64,000 nt of DNA from Sindora glabra (Eukaryota; Streptophyta; Magnoliopsida; Fabales; Fabaceae), in NCBI GenBank assembly GCA_020226215.1, contig CM035236.1, positions 56,171,057 through 56,235,056 of the forward strand, given 5' to 3'. A model generated the notes under the pieces. The model ran no database searches. It worked only from the letters and a program-made list of their open reading frames with translations, and was not told the origin of the DNA. Positions 1-10,949 of the stretch are shown here, piece after piece. The first letter of the stretch is position 1. Each line of letters starts with the position of its first letter. Both the position numbers and the translations under genes were made by a program.

Positions 1-73
1 AATAATTAATATATAATTATAATATTAGATTATTAAAATAAATATTTATTTGTATAGCACGTGACTACCTAAT
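1..73 (+). mobile_element. Helitron 3' end-like fragment
   Basis: The first 73 bases align by eye with the last ~75 bases of the Helitron-like element ending at 6816: both share an ATTATAATATTA-type stretch, then AAATATTTAT, a short GC-bearing segment containing GCACG, and a terminal CTRR-T (here CTAA-T at 69-73). The hairpin expected before a Helitron end is too decayed to pair well. This is a fragment whose 5' part lies outside the window. The call rests mainly on similarity to the second copy. Confidence 0.3.
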
Positions 74-704
74 TAATTATATTAATAGTGAATATCAATT
101 TTAAATTTTATATAATTTAAAATAATTTTTAAATATTTAAAATTAAAGGATCAAAATTCAACCACTTAAAATCAAGGAGATATTTTATAATTTTTATTAA
201 CCTCTTCAACTATGATACAGTACCTTATCTTTAAAAGTATGATAAAATTTTTCATTCCTATCACATCCCTTACATTGAAATCGAATTATATTAAAGTGAG
301 TTATACATTAAATTTATTTATTTATTAAATATATAATAATTTATATTAAATTTTTATTTTAATAAAAAATATTTAATTTAATAATTTATAATTCATTAAT
401 AAGATAAAAAATTTTATTAATATGACAAGATAAATTCATCCATGCCTATGATAAAATTCGCCTTCTATTAAACAACTCATATGTTTAATTAGAAAATATT
501 ATATCTCAGGTTAAGGCAAGGTTGCGACAGAATAGAATAAATTTTTCTTGTGCTGTTATTTTCAATTTTCACCTGCATTCCTTCGTATGTAGGTAGAATT
601 TAGAATTTTAAAACTTATTTTCATGGAAAAGAATGTAAACGAAAATTTAAATATAGAAATATAGGTACAATATTGATGATCAAGAAATTCTTAATTATTT
701 AAAG
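74..704. other. AT-rich intergenic DNA, nothing recognised
   Basis: No ORF of note, RNA gene or structured repeat was seen here. It is long A/T runs with scattered short words. Confidence 0.5.
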
Positions 705-965
705 TTTTATTTTTTTTGTTGAAAGATATTTTTATAAAACAATATTATTTATATATTTACGTATATATTAATAAAAAATTATATATTAATTACATTGATG
801 ATAAAAATTGATATTTAAAAATATGATAACGAAGAAAAATAAATTATTTTTAAAATAAAAAAATATTTTTAAAATTTTTATATTTAATATTAAATAAATA
901 GAATATTTTTATTTTATAATTTAATAATTATATTTTATAAAAATATTTTTATTGAAGTAAATAAT
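705..965. repeat. MITE-like element, family copy 1
   Basis: This ~260-bp block ends in imperfect inverted termini (TTGTTGAAAGATATTTTTAT on the left; the reverse complement of the right end reads ATTTACTTCAATAAAAATAT). The interior has the word TTTTTATATTTAATATTAA. The same arrangement recurs near 29663-29910 and 36214-36474, so it is a dispersed family. No clean target duplication was found and the boundaries are approximate. Confidence 0.4.
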
Positions 966-1129
966 GTCTAAACTATTAATAAAAATTAAAATAAAATGAA
1001 TAAATTAATTGAAAAATTAATTATTATATTAATTTTTAATAATAGAGAAGTGATATGTTTTTATGCGTCTATTAAGTGAAAGAAAAAAAAATCTCGTTAC
1101 TCTCAACAATGGAACACAAATTTGAAGAA

Positions 1130-1690
1130 AAAAAAATGGAGAAAAGAAGGCCACGTGACTACTAGCACTATGCACTATGCCTGCCTGCTTTATAGCTTTC
1201 AACAGTGGGGGTGCAGATTGATCACGACCCTTCCCCGACTGTGATCAGTCAAATTTAAAAAGAAAAATTCAATTTAAGTATTTCGAGAATTACTTTTTCC
1301 GGCGCAGGATTTGAGAAAAAACTTTTTCAATGTACAGTATTTTGGTCAAAATGCCATGGTACAATGCTTCCATACAAAACTAGTAACGTAAGAGAAATAT
1401 TATGTTATTTTCGTAGTAAGACATTATTTTTTATTTCGGAAGAAAGAGATAGACACAGGCAAGAGAGTGAGTCTCACTTACTGTTTCATGCAGGACCCAC
1501 CTCTTATATTTTGTGCCTCCCTCACTCCGGAGGAGAGAGGAACAGTGCCTTATTCCGGGAGTAACATAGCATTTCCGGATCCAATCCAACTGTCCATGTA
1601 AGCAAGCAACATGCACATGCTCACCCGAAATTCTAATTCGCGGATGGACGCCCACGTCGGGGGGAATATTCGATAACAAAACACGTAAAA
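1130..1690. other. GC-richer non-repetitive pocket, possible promoter or exon remnant
   Basis: Base composition rises sharply relative to both flanks. It contains a G-box core (CCACGTG near 1152), a TGATCAC...GTGATCA inverted pair (1219-1225 and 1241-1247), and a run of mixed sequence through 1680. A reverse-strand open frame of 82 codons (1431-1679) crosses it but resembles no family I know and has no splice partners. It could be a proximal promoter, a non-coding exon or a decayed gene piece. I cannot choose between these. Confidence 0.25.
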
Positions 1691-2740
1691 AGGAAAAATT
1701 AAAAAAAAAACTGTTAAATACGGTGATTCGCTTTTTCGTATTTTCATTCGTTTTTTTTTTTTTTTTAATGAGATTGGAGGCTAATTCTTATTTAAGGTTA
1801 GAATAATAAATAATAAATTTTTGAACGATAAATATTTTATCATTGAACTTAAGATTGTTTACCAGATTTGAGATATTTTAAAATTCAATTTATTATCATT
1901 AAAAAAATAAGACTAAAATTCAATTTTAGAATTTAGGATTTGAATTTTTATTTTAATTTTTGAAATATTCAATTTATATTAATTTTATTTTTAAAATAAA
2001 ATTTGTAGTAATTTAATAATAGAGAAGCGATCAAAATTTTACTTGAACTTAAAATATTAAAAATAAAATTAGAAATAAAATTAATATAATTAATACTTTG
2101 AACACTAAAATCAAAAAATAATTATCAGTTCAGGATTTGATTTTTAATATGATAATTTTCTTATTTAACTATAGATAGTTTTAATTATATTTTTAATTAT
2201 AACCAAAATCGATTCAGTGGATACTTGGAGGAAGATAATAGTCACTTTATATATTTCATCTGTTAGAACTATTAGTTAATTTTTATTAAAATACCTTCCC
2301 ATTAACAATTATAATTTTTTTATAATGACAGGAATGGTCAAGATATTAAATATACATACAATAAATTTTAAGATTAAATTTAAAATACAAAAATAAAATA
2401 AAAATTTTAAATAATATCATACACCACTTAAATTAAAATTTTTTTATAACAATTACAATTATTTATTGATGATTATTAAATTAAAATTTAATACCCTTTG
2501 ATTAAAAATTACAATCTAATCTCATACACACATTGCCAAGAATAATTACTAATTAGTTTCTATAAAACGCCTCATAAAATAATTTTTTATTTTATTAGAT
2601 AATTCAAATATCCATAACAATGCACTCAGTGCCGCTCAGAGGATTATATTCCAATACGTATTAAGGAATATTTATATGTATGATATATAAGCTCTATAAA
2701 ATATTACACTTTTCATAAATTTTTTATTTTAATTTATAAT

Positions 2741-2781
<41 letters not shown>

Positions 2782-3417
2782 AAATTTTTTTGAAATATTC
2801 TTTGATGCAAATTTAAATGATAAAATTGTAATTATGACTGATCAATCTAATGTATTTATTCATCTATTAAATTATTATTATTTTATATCTTATTATTTTT
2901 GTTAATATTAATTTTTCACCACTTTGCATATCATTACAAATGAAACAAACCCTATTAAAATGTTTAAATTATATTCCCACTCCATCCTAATTTTTGTTGG
3001 TAACCATTTAGAAAAATAATTTTGAAAATTGATTTGGTTAAAGAAAAAAATTTTAAAAATTTATTCTTTTAAAAGTTCTTATCAATTTTTCTAAAATACA
3101 ACACAATGGAAATAAATAGAACTGAACACCTATAATCATATATATATAATAGACAAACAAAATGTGGGATTTTGAATACTATATAGCAAAAACAAAAGTG
3201 ATCATTAGAACTAATAAATTTTAGCTTAAACATAGAGAATAATTTAGAAAATAAGTTATTCACTTAACTTTTTGAATTTCTTTGTGAAACCTAATAGAGT
3301 TTTGGTAAGTTTGAAACTCAATCTATATTGTTATGAAAATTGGAACCTACGATCTTATCTATAGAGCATGGTTAGGACAAGAAATTATGGTCATTAATAT
3401 CCTAAAACATCTTCACT
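1691..3417. other. AT-rich intergenic DNA with one (AT)n microsatellite
   Basis: Nothing gene-like was seen. The only clear structure is a perfect (AT)17 microsatellite at 2745-2778. Confidence 0.5.
2745..2778. repeat. (AT)17 microsatellite
   Basis: An uninterrupted AT dinucleotide run of 34 bases, likely to be length-polymorphic. Confidence 0.95.
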
Positions 3418-3537
3418 CATAATGTCACACTAAAATTCATAATATCTCATTAAAAATCATAATGTTTCATAAAAGTTAATAATGCCCTATTAATGTTCAT
3501 AATGCCTTATTAAAGCACATAATTTATCTTAAAGTTT
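3418..3537 (+). repeat. 20-bp tandem repeat, six units
   Basis: Six successive units of exactly 20 bp begin at 3418, 3438, 3458, 3478, 3498 and 3518. Each opens with CATAAT (once AATAAT) followed by a variable middle and a TTAAA/TAAAA-like end. Length is conserved without indels while sequence drifts, as in a young minisatellite. It is not open in any useful frame. Confidence 0.8.
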
Positions 3538-4300
3538 TCAATTTTCAAATTTTAAATATATCTAATTGGATATTTTTTATTTCAAAATATATCTTCAATT
3601 AATATTTGAAATATATTTAATTTATTTAAAAATTATTTATTGGACATTCTTGATCTAGAATATATCTTCAATAAATAATTAAAAATTAAATATTATCTCT
3701 ATCATATTTTTATATGATTTTATTTAATAAATTAAATAATTCAAATCTTATCTAATAAGTTTTTATCTAAATCATATATTTGTTTTTTAGATAACTGATC
3801 AAGAAAATATCCTAAAAATTGATATTTTTGAAAACTAATTTTTCCTATCTAATTATACTGGGGAACGTGTAAAGATGCAATGACTTAGCCATGTATGTGT
3901 TTTCATATATAATTCAATGATCTTATCTTAATTAGCCTGATGCAATAGCAAAATATATAGGACCTTTAGCTAATCTAAGGATCTCACGTGTATATATATA
4001 ATTGAACCTAAATGATTAAATATTTAAGTTATTAATTTTAATGATCTTTCAATTATGAAATTGAAACTGCATTCCAATTATATATGTCTTTGTTCATATA
4101 AAAATTCAAAAAAATTGACAATTCCTTAAACTATATTCTCATGCCATATTAATTTTTTAGTTATACCCCTTTATATAATATTCATTTAACATATCTTATT
4201 ATTTATTGATTTCTCTAATGATCATTTGTTAGTTTTCTTCTGTTCTAATTCAATTATAGCTAACATATTTAAGCCTAAGATGTTTAATTAAGTATCAAAA
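3538..4300. other. AT-rich intergenic DNA, nothing recognised
   Basis: No coding, RNA or clear repeat structure was detected between the 20-bp array and the Helitron-like element. Confidence 0.5.
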
Positions 4301-6816
4301 TCTACTAAGACTATTATATTACTAAATTTTATATTGTCATATTATAATTATATTCTTAATAAATATATCAATACCAAGTTATTTGTATATATATTATATA
4401 TTAATTATGATATTTCTTATCTCCTATTATAATAAGTGTCATTCTCATAACTTGTCACGTATTAATGTATTATTTTTAATAAAAATTTAATTTATTATTT
4501 ATTTTTCACCTAAAAGATAAATTATAAAATAAAAATAATTTATCCTTACAATATTAAATCAATTTCCAATAAAAATTTGAATTTGAATCTATATCTATCA
4601 TTAGAATTATTTTATTCTCATAAAAATCTTCCTATATTATATTTATATTTTACTTTTTTTTCATTCTTCACTTTTAGTTATTTCAAAGCCATTATTTTAT
4701 TTGAAATGAGAGCTTTTATCTTTAATATCTGTAAGTTCATAAGTTCCTAATTATTATATTCTTATAAAAATTATTTTATTCTCATCAAAATTTTTTCAAA
4801 TTATGTTTAGGTTTTTTTTGTTTTTGTTTTTATCTTTAGTTATTTCAAAGTCATTGTCTTCTTTGAGATCAAGATTTTCATTTTCATCTTCAATATCTAT
4901 AAATATTCTTTCTTATTGCTTTTGACCTTTTGGAATTATTTAATCCAAAGTTCATATCACGTAAATTACTTTCTATGATTTCTTTAGCTTTTTTATACTG
5001 TTATTATTATTATTATAATTTGACTATCTTTTTTTTTCTTGTTATAAGTACTTTATTTCATTGGATTTCCATTTTTAAAAAATAAAATATAACTAAATCA
5101 ATTCTTATTAATTTAATAGATTCTTGATGTATAAAATTGCAAAAGCATATATTTTTTATATAGTTTATATATTTTATTTTATTAGATAAATTTTTTAACT
5201 ATTTCACATAGTTTAATAAGAAAAGCACAATTTTAAAGGAAATTTTGGAAGGATGAAAGTTGCCTTGTGAATATATAGACTATCAATTATGAAATTTATA
5301 AATTTGTAATTGATAATACATATGAAGATATCATTTTTTATTACCTTAGATTTGTATAAAAATATTGAGATTAACAAATATAGCATATTCTATTTTGAAT
5401 TAGAAAATTATTTTATCTCCATTTTCATTTGATTTTATTTGAAAATTTTCTATTTTTATTTTTATTTAATTTGATTAGAAATTTTTTTATTCTTAGCTAT
5501 ATTTCATTTTAAATCCAATTTAAAAATTTCATCCATAATACACTTTCTATTCATCTTCGTTTGATAAAATGACCTTTTGTTTTCATAAATAAATGAATAA
5601 TTCAACTTGTACTCATTTGTCAAAATATATTTTTTCACTAAATACGTCAATATTTTATCTTTATTTGATAGATTCTAACTATGTTAATTGTGAATTTATT
5701 TTTCATTTCATAGTTTAATTAATTATATCTTTTTTGTATTATATTTTTAAATAATTATATTATTTCTCTCATTTTTTCTCCTCTGTGTCATCAACATATT
5801 TTTCTTAAACTTGATTAATGGATAGATTAATTCATTTTCTAAAGATTCAATACCCATTGCACATTTTTTATTTAGTTACTATTTTATATTTTTTATTATA
5901 TTGGGGGAAAGGAACTTTATTAAAATGTACATTTTAGAAGATATTAAATATGAGTTAGTTGTTAGTATTTTTCAACTAAAAGTTATTCCTCTCTTTCATT
6001 TGAATTAAAAAATATAAAATATTTAATAACAAAATATTAAATTTTAATTAAAATGTATATCATAATTTGTATATTTTAATGAGTTGTTTGTAATATAAAA
6101 TTATTACTCTCAAAAGTTTGTTTTAAAAGTTTATTTCATATTGTAACGTGGTAAATAAAAAATATATTATATTGTCATTACAAAAAAAATATTCTTATCA
6201 TAAATTATGTTATTCAATATTAATATTAATGATAATAATTATTTTAAAAATAATTTCTAATTAATGCAATGTTTAAATTCAAAATCAATTTTCTTAATAA
6301 AATAAATTCAAAATCAATTACTTACTTGATTGTTGAGTAAAATAAGTGGAAAGATGACTTTTTTTTAAAGTTATTGGTTATATATTAATCAATTTTTCAT
6401 CTCTTTTTTTTGTAAATAATTAATAATATAATTATAATATTATATTATTAAAATAAATATTCATCTATAATATAAAATTACTACTTATAAAAGTTTATTT
6501 TATGGTATAAGAGGGTAAATAAAAAAATATTACTATTAAAAAAATCTATTCTTATCATAAATTGTGTTATTAAATATTAATATTAATGATAATAATTATA
6601 TTAAAAAATAATATCTAATTAATGTTATATTTGAATTCAAAATCAATTACCTACTTAAAGTTGACAAAAATTAATAGAAAAATGACTTTTTTCTTTAAGT
6701 TATTAGCTATATATTAATTATTATTTAATATCATTTTATAAATAATTAATACATAATTATAATATTATATTATTAAAATAAATATTTATCCATACAACGC
6801 ACGAGGTGACACCTAG
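4301..6816 (+). mobile_element. Helitron-like non-autonomous element
   Basis: The proposed 5' end is TC preceded by A (A4300/TC4301, TCTACTAAGACTATTATATT). It resembles known plant Helitron starts and is followed by a GTGTCA...TGTCACGT-type stretch around 4435-4460. The proposed 3' end is CTAG at 6813-6816 followed by T6817, preceded by a degenerate hairpin at 6790-6806 around GCACG. Insertion between A and T, no target duplication and no terminal inverted repeat fit Helitrons. No Rep/helicase coding is visible, so the copy is non-autonomous. Inside, ~6070-6440 and ~6440-6816 are diverged direct copies about 360 bp apart, which suggests an end-on duplication near the 3' terminus. Confidence 0.45.
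6070..6816 (+). repeat. Direct duplication of ~360 bp near the Helitron 3' end
   Basis: Two diverged copies share landmarks in the same order. First is an AAATTATGTTATT/AAATTGTGTTATT word followed by AATATTAATATTAATGATAA. Next is TTCAAAATCAATTAC, then a TGACTTTTTT-TTAAGTTATT segment, then the ATTATAATATTATATTATT block. The second copy alone ends in the hairpin and CTAG terminus. Confidence 0.6.
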
Positions 6817-7214
6817 TAGAATATATTTACCCTCAATTAAGTTTCAATCATTTGTAATTCAAATGTGGTTATATCTATAAGAGCATAATCATATATAGTT
6901 CAAGATTTAAAGAAAAGCAAATTAATGCCCATGAAATTTTATTTATCTTAATTAGTTTTATATAAATATTATTTGTGATCTTATTCAATATACCAAGTAT
7001 ATCTGTAAACTTTATGTGATCAAAATAAGTCATATATTACCAAATTTATAACATTATTAATAAAGGCCTCAACTTTATTAATACATTGTAACAATTTTAT
7101 TAATTATAGATAAAATTTACTTGTATCTTTTTTGAATCCATATTATGATTACATGAGTATACATTATACAATTAATTGAATCTTTATTAAATTTTTATGT
7201 AAAATAAGTGTTCA
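6817..7214. other. AT-rich intergenic DNA, nothing recognised
   Basis: No ORF, RNA gene or clear repeat was found between the Helitron-like end and the 130-bp duplication. Confidence 0.5.
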
Positions 7215-7475
7215 GAAAATATTTATAATTATTACTATTAAAAATGAAATAACTCATAAAAATTAACTATTTTTATGAGCTCATTCCTAACAAATAAGGC
7301 ATAAATAACTGTTTTCTTAATATTGTACTCTTAAAAATTTATAATGAAATATTTATAATTATTACTTATAAAAATGAAATAACTCATAAAAATTAACTAT
7401 TTTTATGAGCTCATTCCTAACAATAAAGGCATAAATAACTGTTTTCTTAATATTGTATTCTTAAAAAAATTTTAC
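7215..7475 (+). repeat. 130-bp tandem duplication, each unit with a hairpin
   Basis: Two nearly identical units start with ATTTATAATTATTACT at 7221 and 7351. Each contains a perfect 11-bp inverted repeat (CTCATAAAAAT and ATTTTTATGAG) with a 5-base loop TAACT. The units differ by only a few substitutions and one-base indels, so this is a recent local duplication. Confidence 0.85.
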
Positions 7476-7936
7476 ATCATTTATTTTTGTTCATATATCA
7501 TAACATTAATATACATTTAATAAATTTGGCAAAAAGGAATATTTAGCCTTCTAACTTTTATTAAAATTTCAATCTTGTCTACTAAGTTTTATTTAAAATA
7601 AATTTACTTTCTAACTTTTCAAAAATGTGTACTTAGTTAGCTCATAGTGTTAGGTTTTGTAATAAATATGCTTACATGATAACCAACTTGGCGTCCTACT
7701 AGTATATAAAAATCTTTTTTTAACATTCTTATGAAAAACAAGTTACTTTTGACCCCTTAAATTTTACTTAAGTTTTAATTATGTCCCCTAAGTGTTATTT
7801 AATTCAAATTTATCATCTACCATTCCAAAAATGTAATTACTTCTATGCAAAGATAAAATATGATTGCAATATAATGACTTCCATTATAATTAACCAATTC
7901 AAAGAAGAATTTGAATTACTCTAATGATGAATTACT

Positions 7937-7945
7937 TTTATATTT
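7937..7945 (+). repeat. MULE target-site duplication, left
   Basis: TTTATATTT, immediately before GAGAAAAATA, is identical to 10421-10429 on the other side of the element. Confidence 0.85.
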
Positions 7946-10420
7946 GAGAAAAATACTAATTACCCCCATTACCTACAGGATGGTTAGATTTTATCTCTAC
8001 GAATTATGAAAATAAGTAAATTATCTTTTAAAATTATATAAAATTCGGATTCCACCCCATCATTAGTAAATTAATGAAAAATATTAAAAAAATTACAAAT
8101 TATGCCTACCATCTATAGAGTGGTTGCATTTTGGTCTCGTTAATTTTAAAAACTTACCCATAATTATATAAAACTTGTAATTAATATCCATTATTTACTT
8201 AATTAACTTTTTTGTTAAGTTTCATAATTTTTTTTAAAAAAATTTAAGCATGAATTATAATATTATTATATATTGGATTATCATATTATTTTTTGTACAT
8301 AATTTTTATGTTATATAATTAATTGATTTTAAATTAAATATATAAATTTTAATTAAAAATTTAAAAATAAGTTACAAAATTATGTAAAAAATGACATAAT
8401 AAATTAACATGCAATAATATTATAATTCATACTTAATAGTACTACTCAGTATTAGTTGTCACTATTCTTTTTTTTTTAATTAGTTACTCATTCTATAGAA
8501 TATAGGGTCAAAAATATCAAGTGAAAAAGTAAAGTAAATACAAATGTTATGCTACATGTAAAAAGATTAAAAAATTATCATTTTTATTTCATATGATTAC
8601 ATTCAATTTAATTTTAATATTGTAATGATCACAGTAGTAATAAATAATAATTTTTATTTTAGCCTCCAAGATTTTATTTACAATTTACTTTATTTAAAAT
8701 TTGATAATTATATAATTTATGAGTTTTTTATTTTATTCTTTTAAAATTTATAATTTATTATAATATTCATATTTAGCTAATAAATCTATTTTTAAAAAGA
8801 GATTACATTAGTTAGTAAATTTATTTTATTTGCTAGATGCATTTTTCTATAAATTTATGACAATTTTAAAATTTTCATATATAATCTTTTAACTTAAATT
8901 TTTTTAATGATATAAATAAATAATTTTTTATATAATTACATATTATATTTTTAGCTCATATATTATTTCATAAGTCATATACTAGTCCTCTTCTTGCTTG
9001 TGATCATTTTTGTTATTATTTAATAAAATAATAGTTATTGTTTATTATTATATTTATGATAATAATTATTATTTGCTCTGATAAATACCTATTTTATTTT
9101 ATTATAAAATATTTTAAATAAGTTATTCATTTAATTTAAAAGAATTATTTAATTACATATTATATTTTTAACTCTTATATTATTTTGTAAGTTACATACT
9201 ATTCTTTTTTCATTTTTTTTTGCTTATTTTTGTTATTATTTAATAAAATAATAATAATTTTTTTCTTTATTTAAAATAAAATTATATATTTTATTTTATT
9301 ATAAAATATTATAAATAAGTTGTTAATTTAATTTAATTAAATTATTTAATTATATATTATATTTTTCAATTTTTATATTATTTTATAAGTCATATACTAT
9401 TCCTCTTCTTTCTCATACTCATTTTTATTATTATTTAATAAAACAATAGTTATTATTTAAATGATATAAATAAACTAAAATTTTTTTTGAAATAAAAGAT
9501 CATATATAAAAATTTTAAAATTTTAAAAAATTTATAAAAAATGTTTTTAGCAAATAAAATAAATTTACTAACTAATATAATCTCTTTCTACAAATGGATA
9601 TATTAATCTAAGAGTATTATAATGATTTATAAATTTGAAAGGAATAAAATAAATGTAACTCATAAATTATATAATTATCAAATTTTAAATAAAGTAAATT
9701 GTAAAAAAAAATCTTGAGAGTAAAATAGAAATTATTATTTATTACTACTATGATTATTGTGATGTTAAAATTCAATTGAACATGATCATATAAAATAAAA
9801 ACGATAAGTTTTTAGTCTTTTTTTTTATGTAGTACAACATTTATGTTTACTTTACTTTTTTACTTAATATTTTTTGCCCATATTTTATAAAATCAATGAT
9901 TGATTCAATTGAAAAAAAATGAATAGTAACAGCCAATGTTAAATAGCACTAGTAAATATGAATTGTACTATTATTGCATATTAATTTATTATATTATTTT
10001 TTGCATATAATTTTACAACTCATTTTCAAGTATACAATTAAAATTTTATATATTGAATTTAATTTGTATTAATTATATAACATAAGAATTATTCACAAAA
10101 AATAATGCGATAATCTAACATATAATATTATTATGAATCATGCTTAATTTTTTCTAAAGTCATGTAATCTAAAAAAATGTTAATTAAGTATATTATAGTT
10201 GTTAATTGCAAGTTTTAAAAGTTAATGGGAACAAAATATAACTACCCTATAGTTGGTGAGGTAATTTATAATTTTTCCTAACAATTTTCATTTATTTACT
10301 AATGGTGAATGTAGAATCCAAATTTTGTATAATTTTCAAGGGTAATTTCCTTATTTTCATAGTTCATGGCAATAACATCTAATCACACCATAATTGATGA
10401 GGGTCATTTATATTTTTCTC
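7946..10420. mobile_element. MULE with ~1-kb inverted arms and 9-bp TSD
   Basis: The element begins GAGAAAAATACTAATTACCC and its right end, reverse-complemented, begins GAGAAAAATATAAATGACCC. The arms (about 7946-8930 and 9440-10420) are alignable inverted copies over their whole length. Both carry the alternating 'acceptable for TIR' words typical of plant MULE termini, such as ATTACCC and GGTTAGATTTTA. The flanks are an exact 9-bp duplication TTTATATTT at 7937-7945 and 10421-10429, the size expected of Mutator-like transposition. There is no transposase ORF, so it is a non-autonomous, foldback-type copy. The insertion interrupts the left arm of the older MULE: the sequence on its two sides rejoins to match the older element's right arm. 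Confidence 0.8.
8935..9470 (+). repeat. ~200-217 bp tandem repeat in the MULE centre
   Basis: Three tandem copies start at ATTACATATTATATTTTT-type words near 8935, 9152 and 9349 (spacings 217 and 197). Each has TAAGTCATATACTA-like and TTATTATTTAATAAAA-like blocks. They form the loop region between the two inverted arms. They have no coding content. Confidence 0.65.
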
Positions 10421-10429
10421 TTTATATTT
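10421..10429 (+). repeat. MULE target-site duplication, right
   Basis: TTTATATTT, immediately after the terminal TATTTTTCTC, is identical to 7937-7945. Confidence 0.85.
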
Positions 10430-10949
10430 ATAAATTGTTGTACTTATCAAAATAGTTACTAAAGGTTTAGGATAAGTGTGTGTGCTATAAAAAAATGCAT
10501 TTTCAAATTTTATAGCTATATTTATTCAAGTTTGTTGGTGCTAGTAGATTTACTATATATTTCCTCCATATGTTTTAGTTTTAAAAACAATAGATCACTA
10601 ACCTTAAGTCAAAAGAATTAGTTCTATATAATTTTGGAGGATGATAAAATTTAGAATTCAATAAATCATTCTCCTAAACTATAATGTGAAGAAGTTTAAG
10701 TTACAAAGGAAATAGCAAAAATGTACTTTTATAGAAAATTTATCTAAAGATGTTAGGAAATGTACCTAAAGATGTTACCATAATGTGATGACTTCAATTT
10801 TAATCAAATAAAATGCCATAATAATGTCTTGACTTCCATTGTGATTAATCAATAAAAATACTAAACAAATTCAGATATGAGCAAAATATCATTAAATAAA
10901 TTTGAAGTAGTAAATAAGGTACATTCCATGAAAATAGATTATAATATAT

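Noticed and set aside
1431..1679. 82-codon reverse frame in the GC-richer pocket
   Set aside because: No recognisable domain, no splice partners; length is plausible by chance in a GC-richer stretch.
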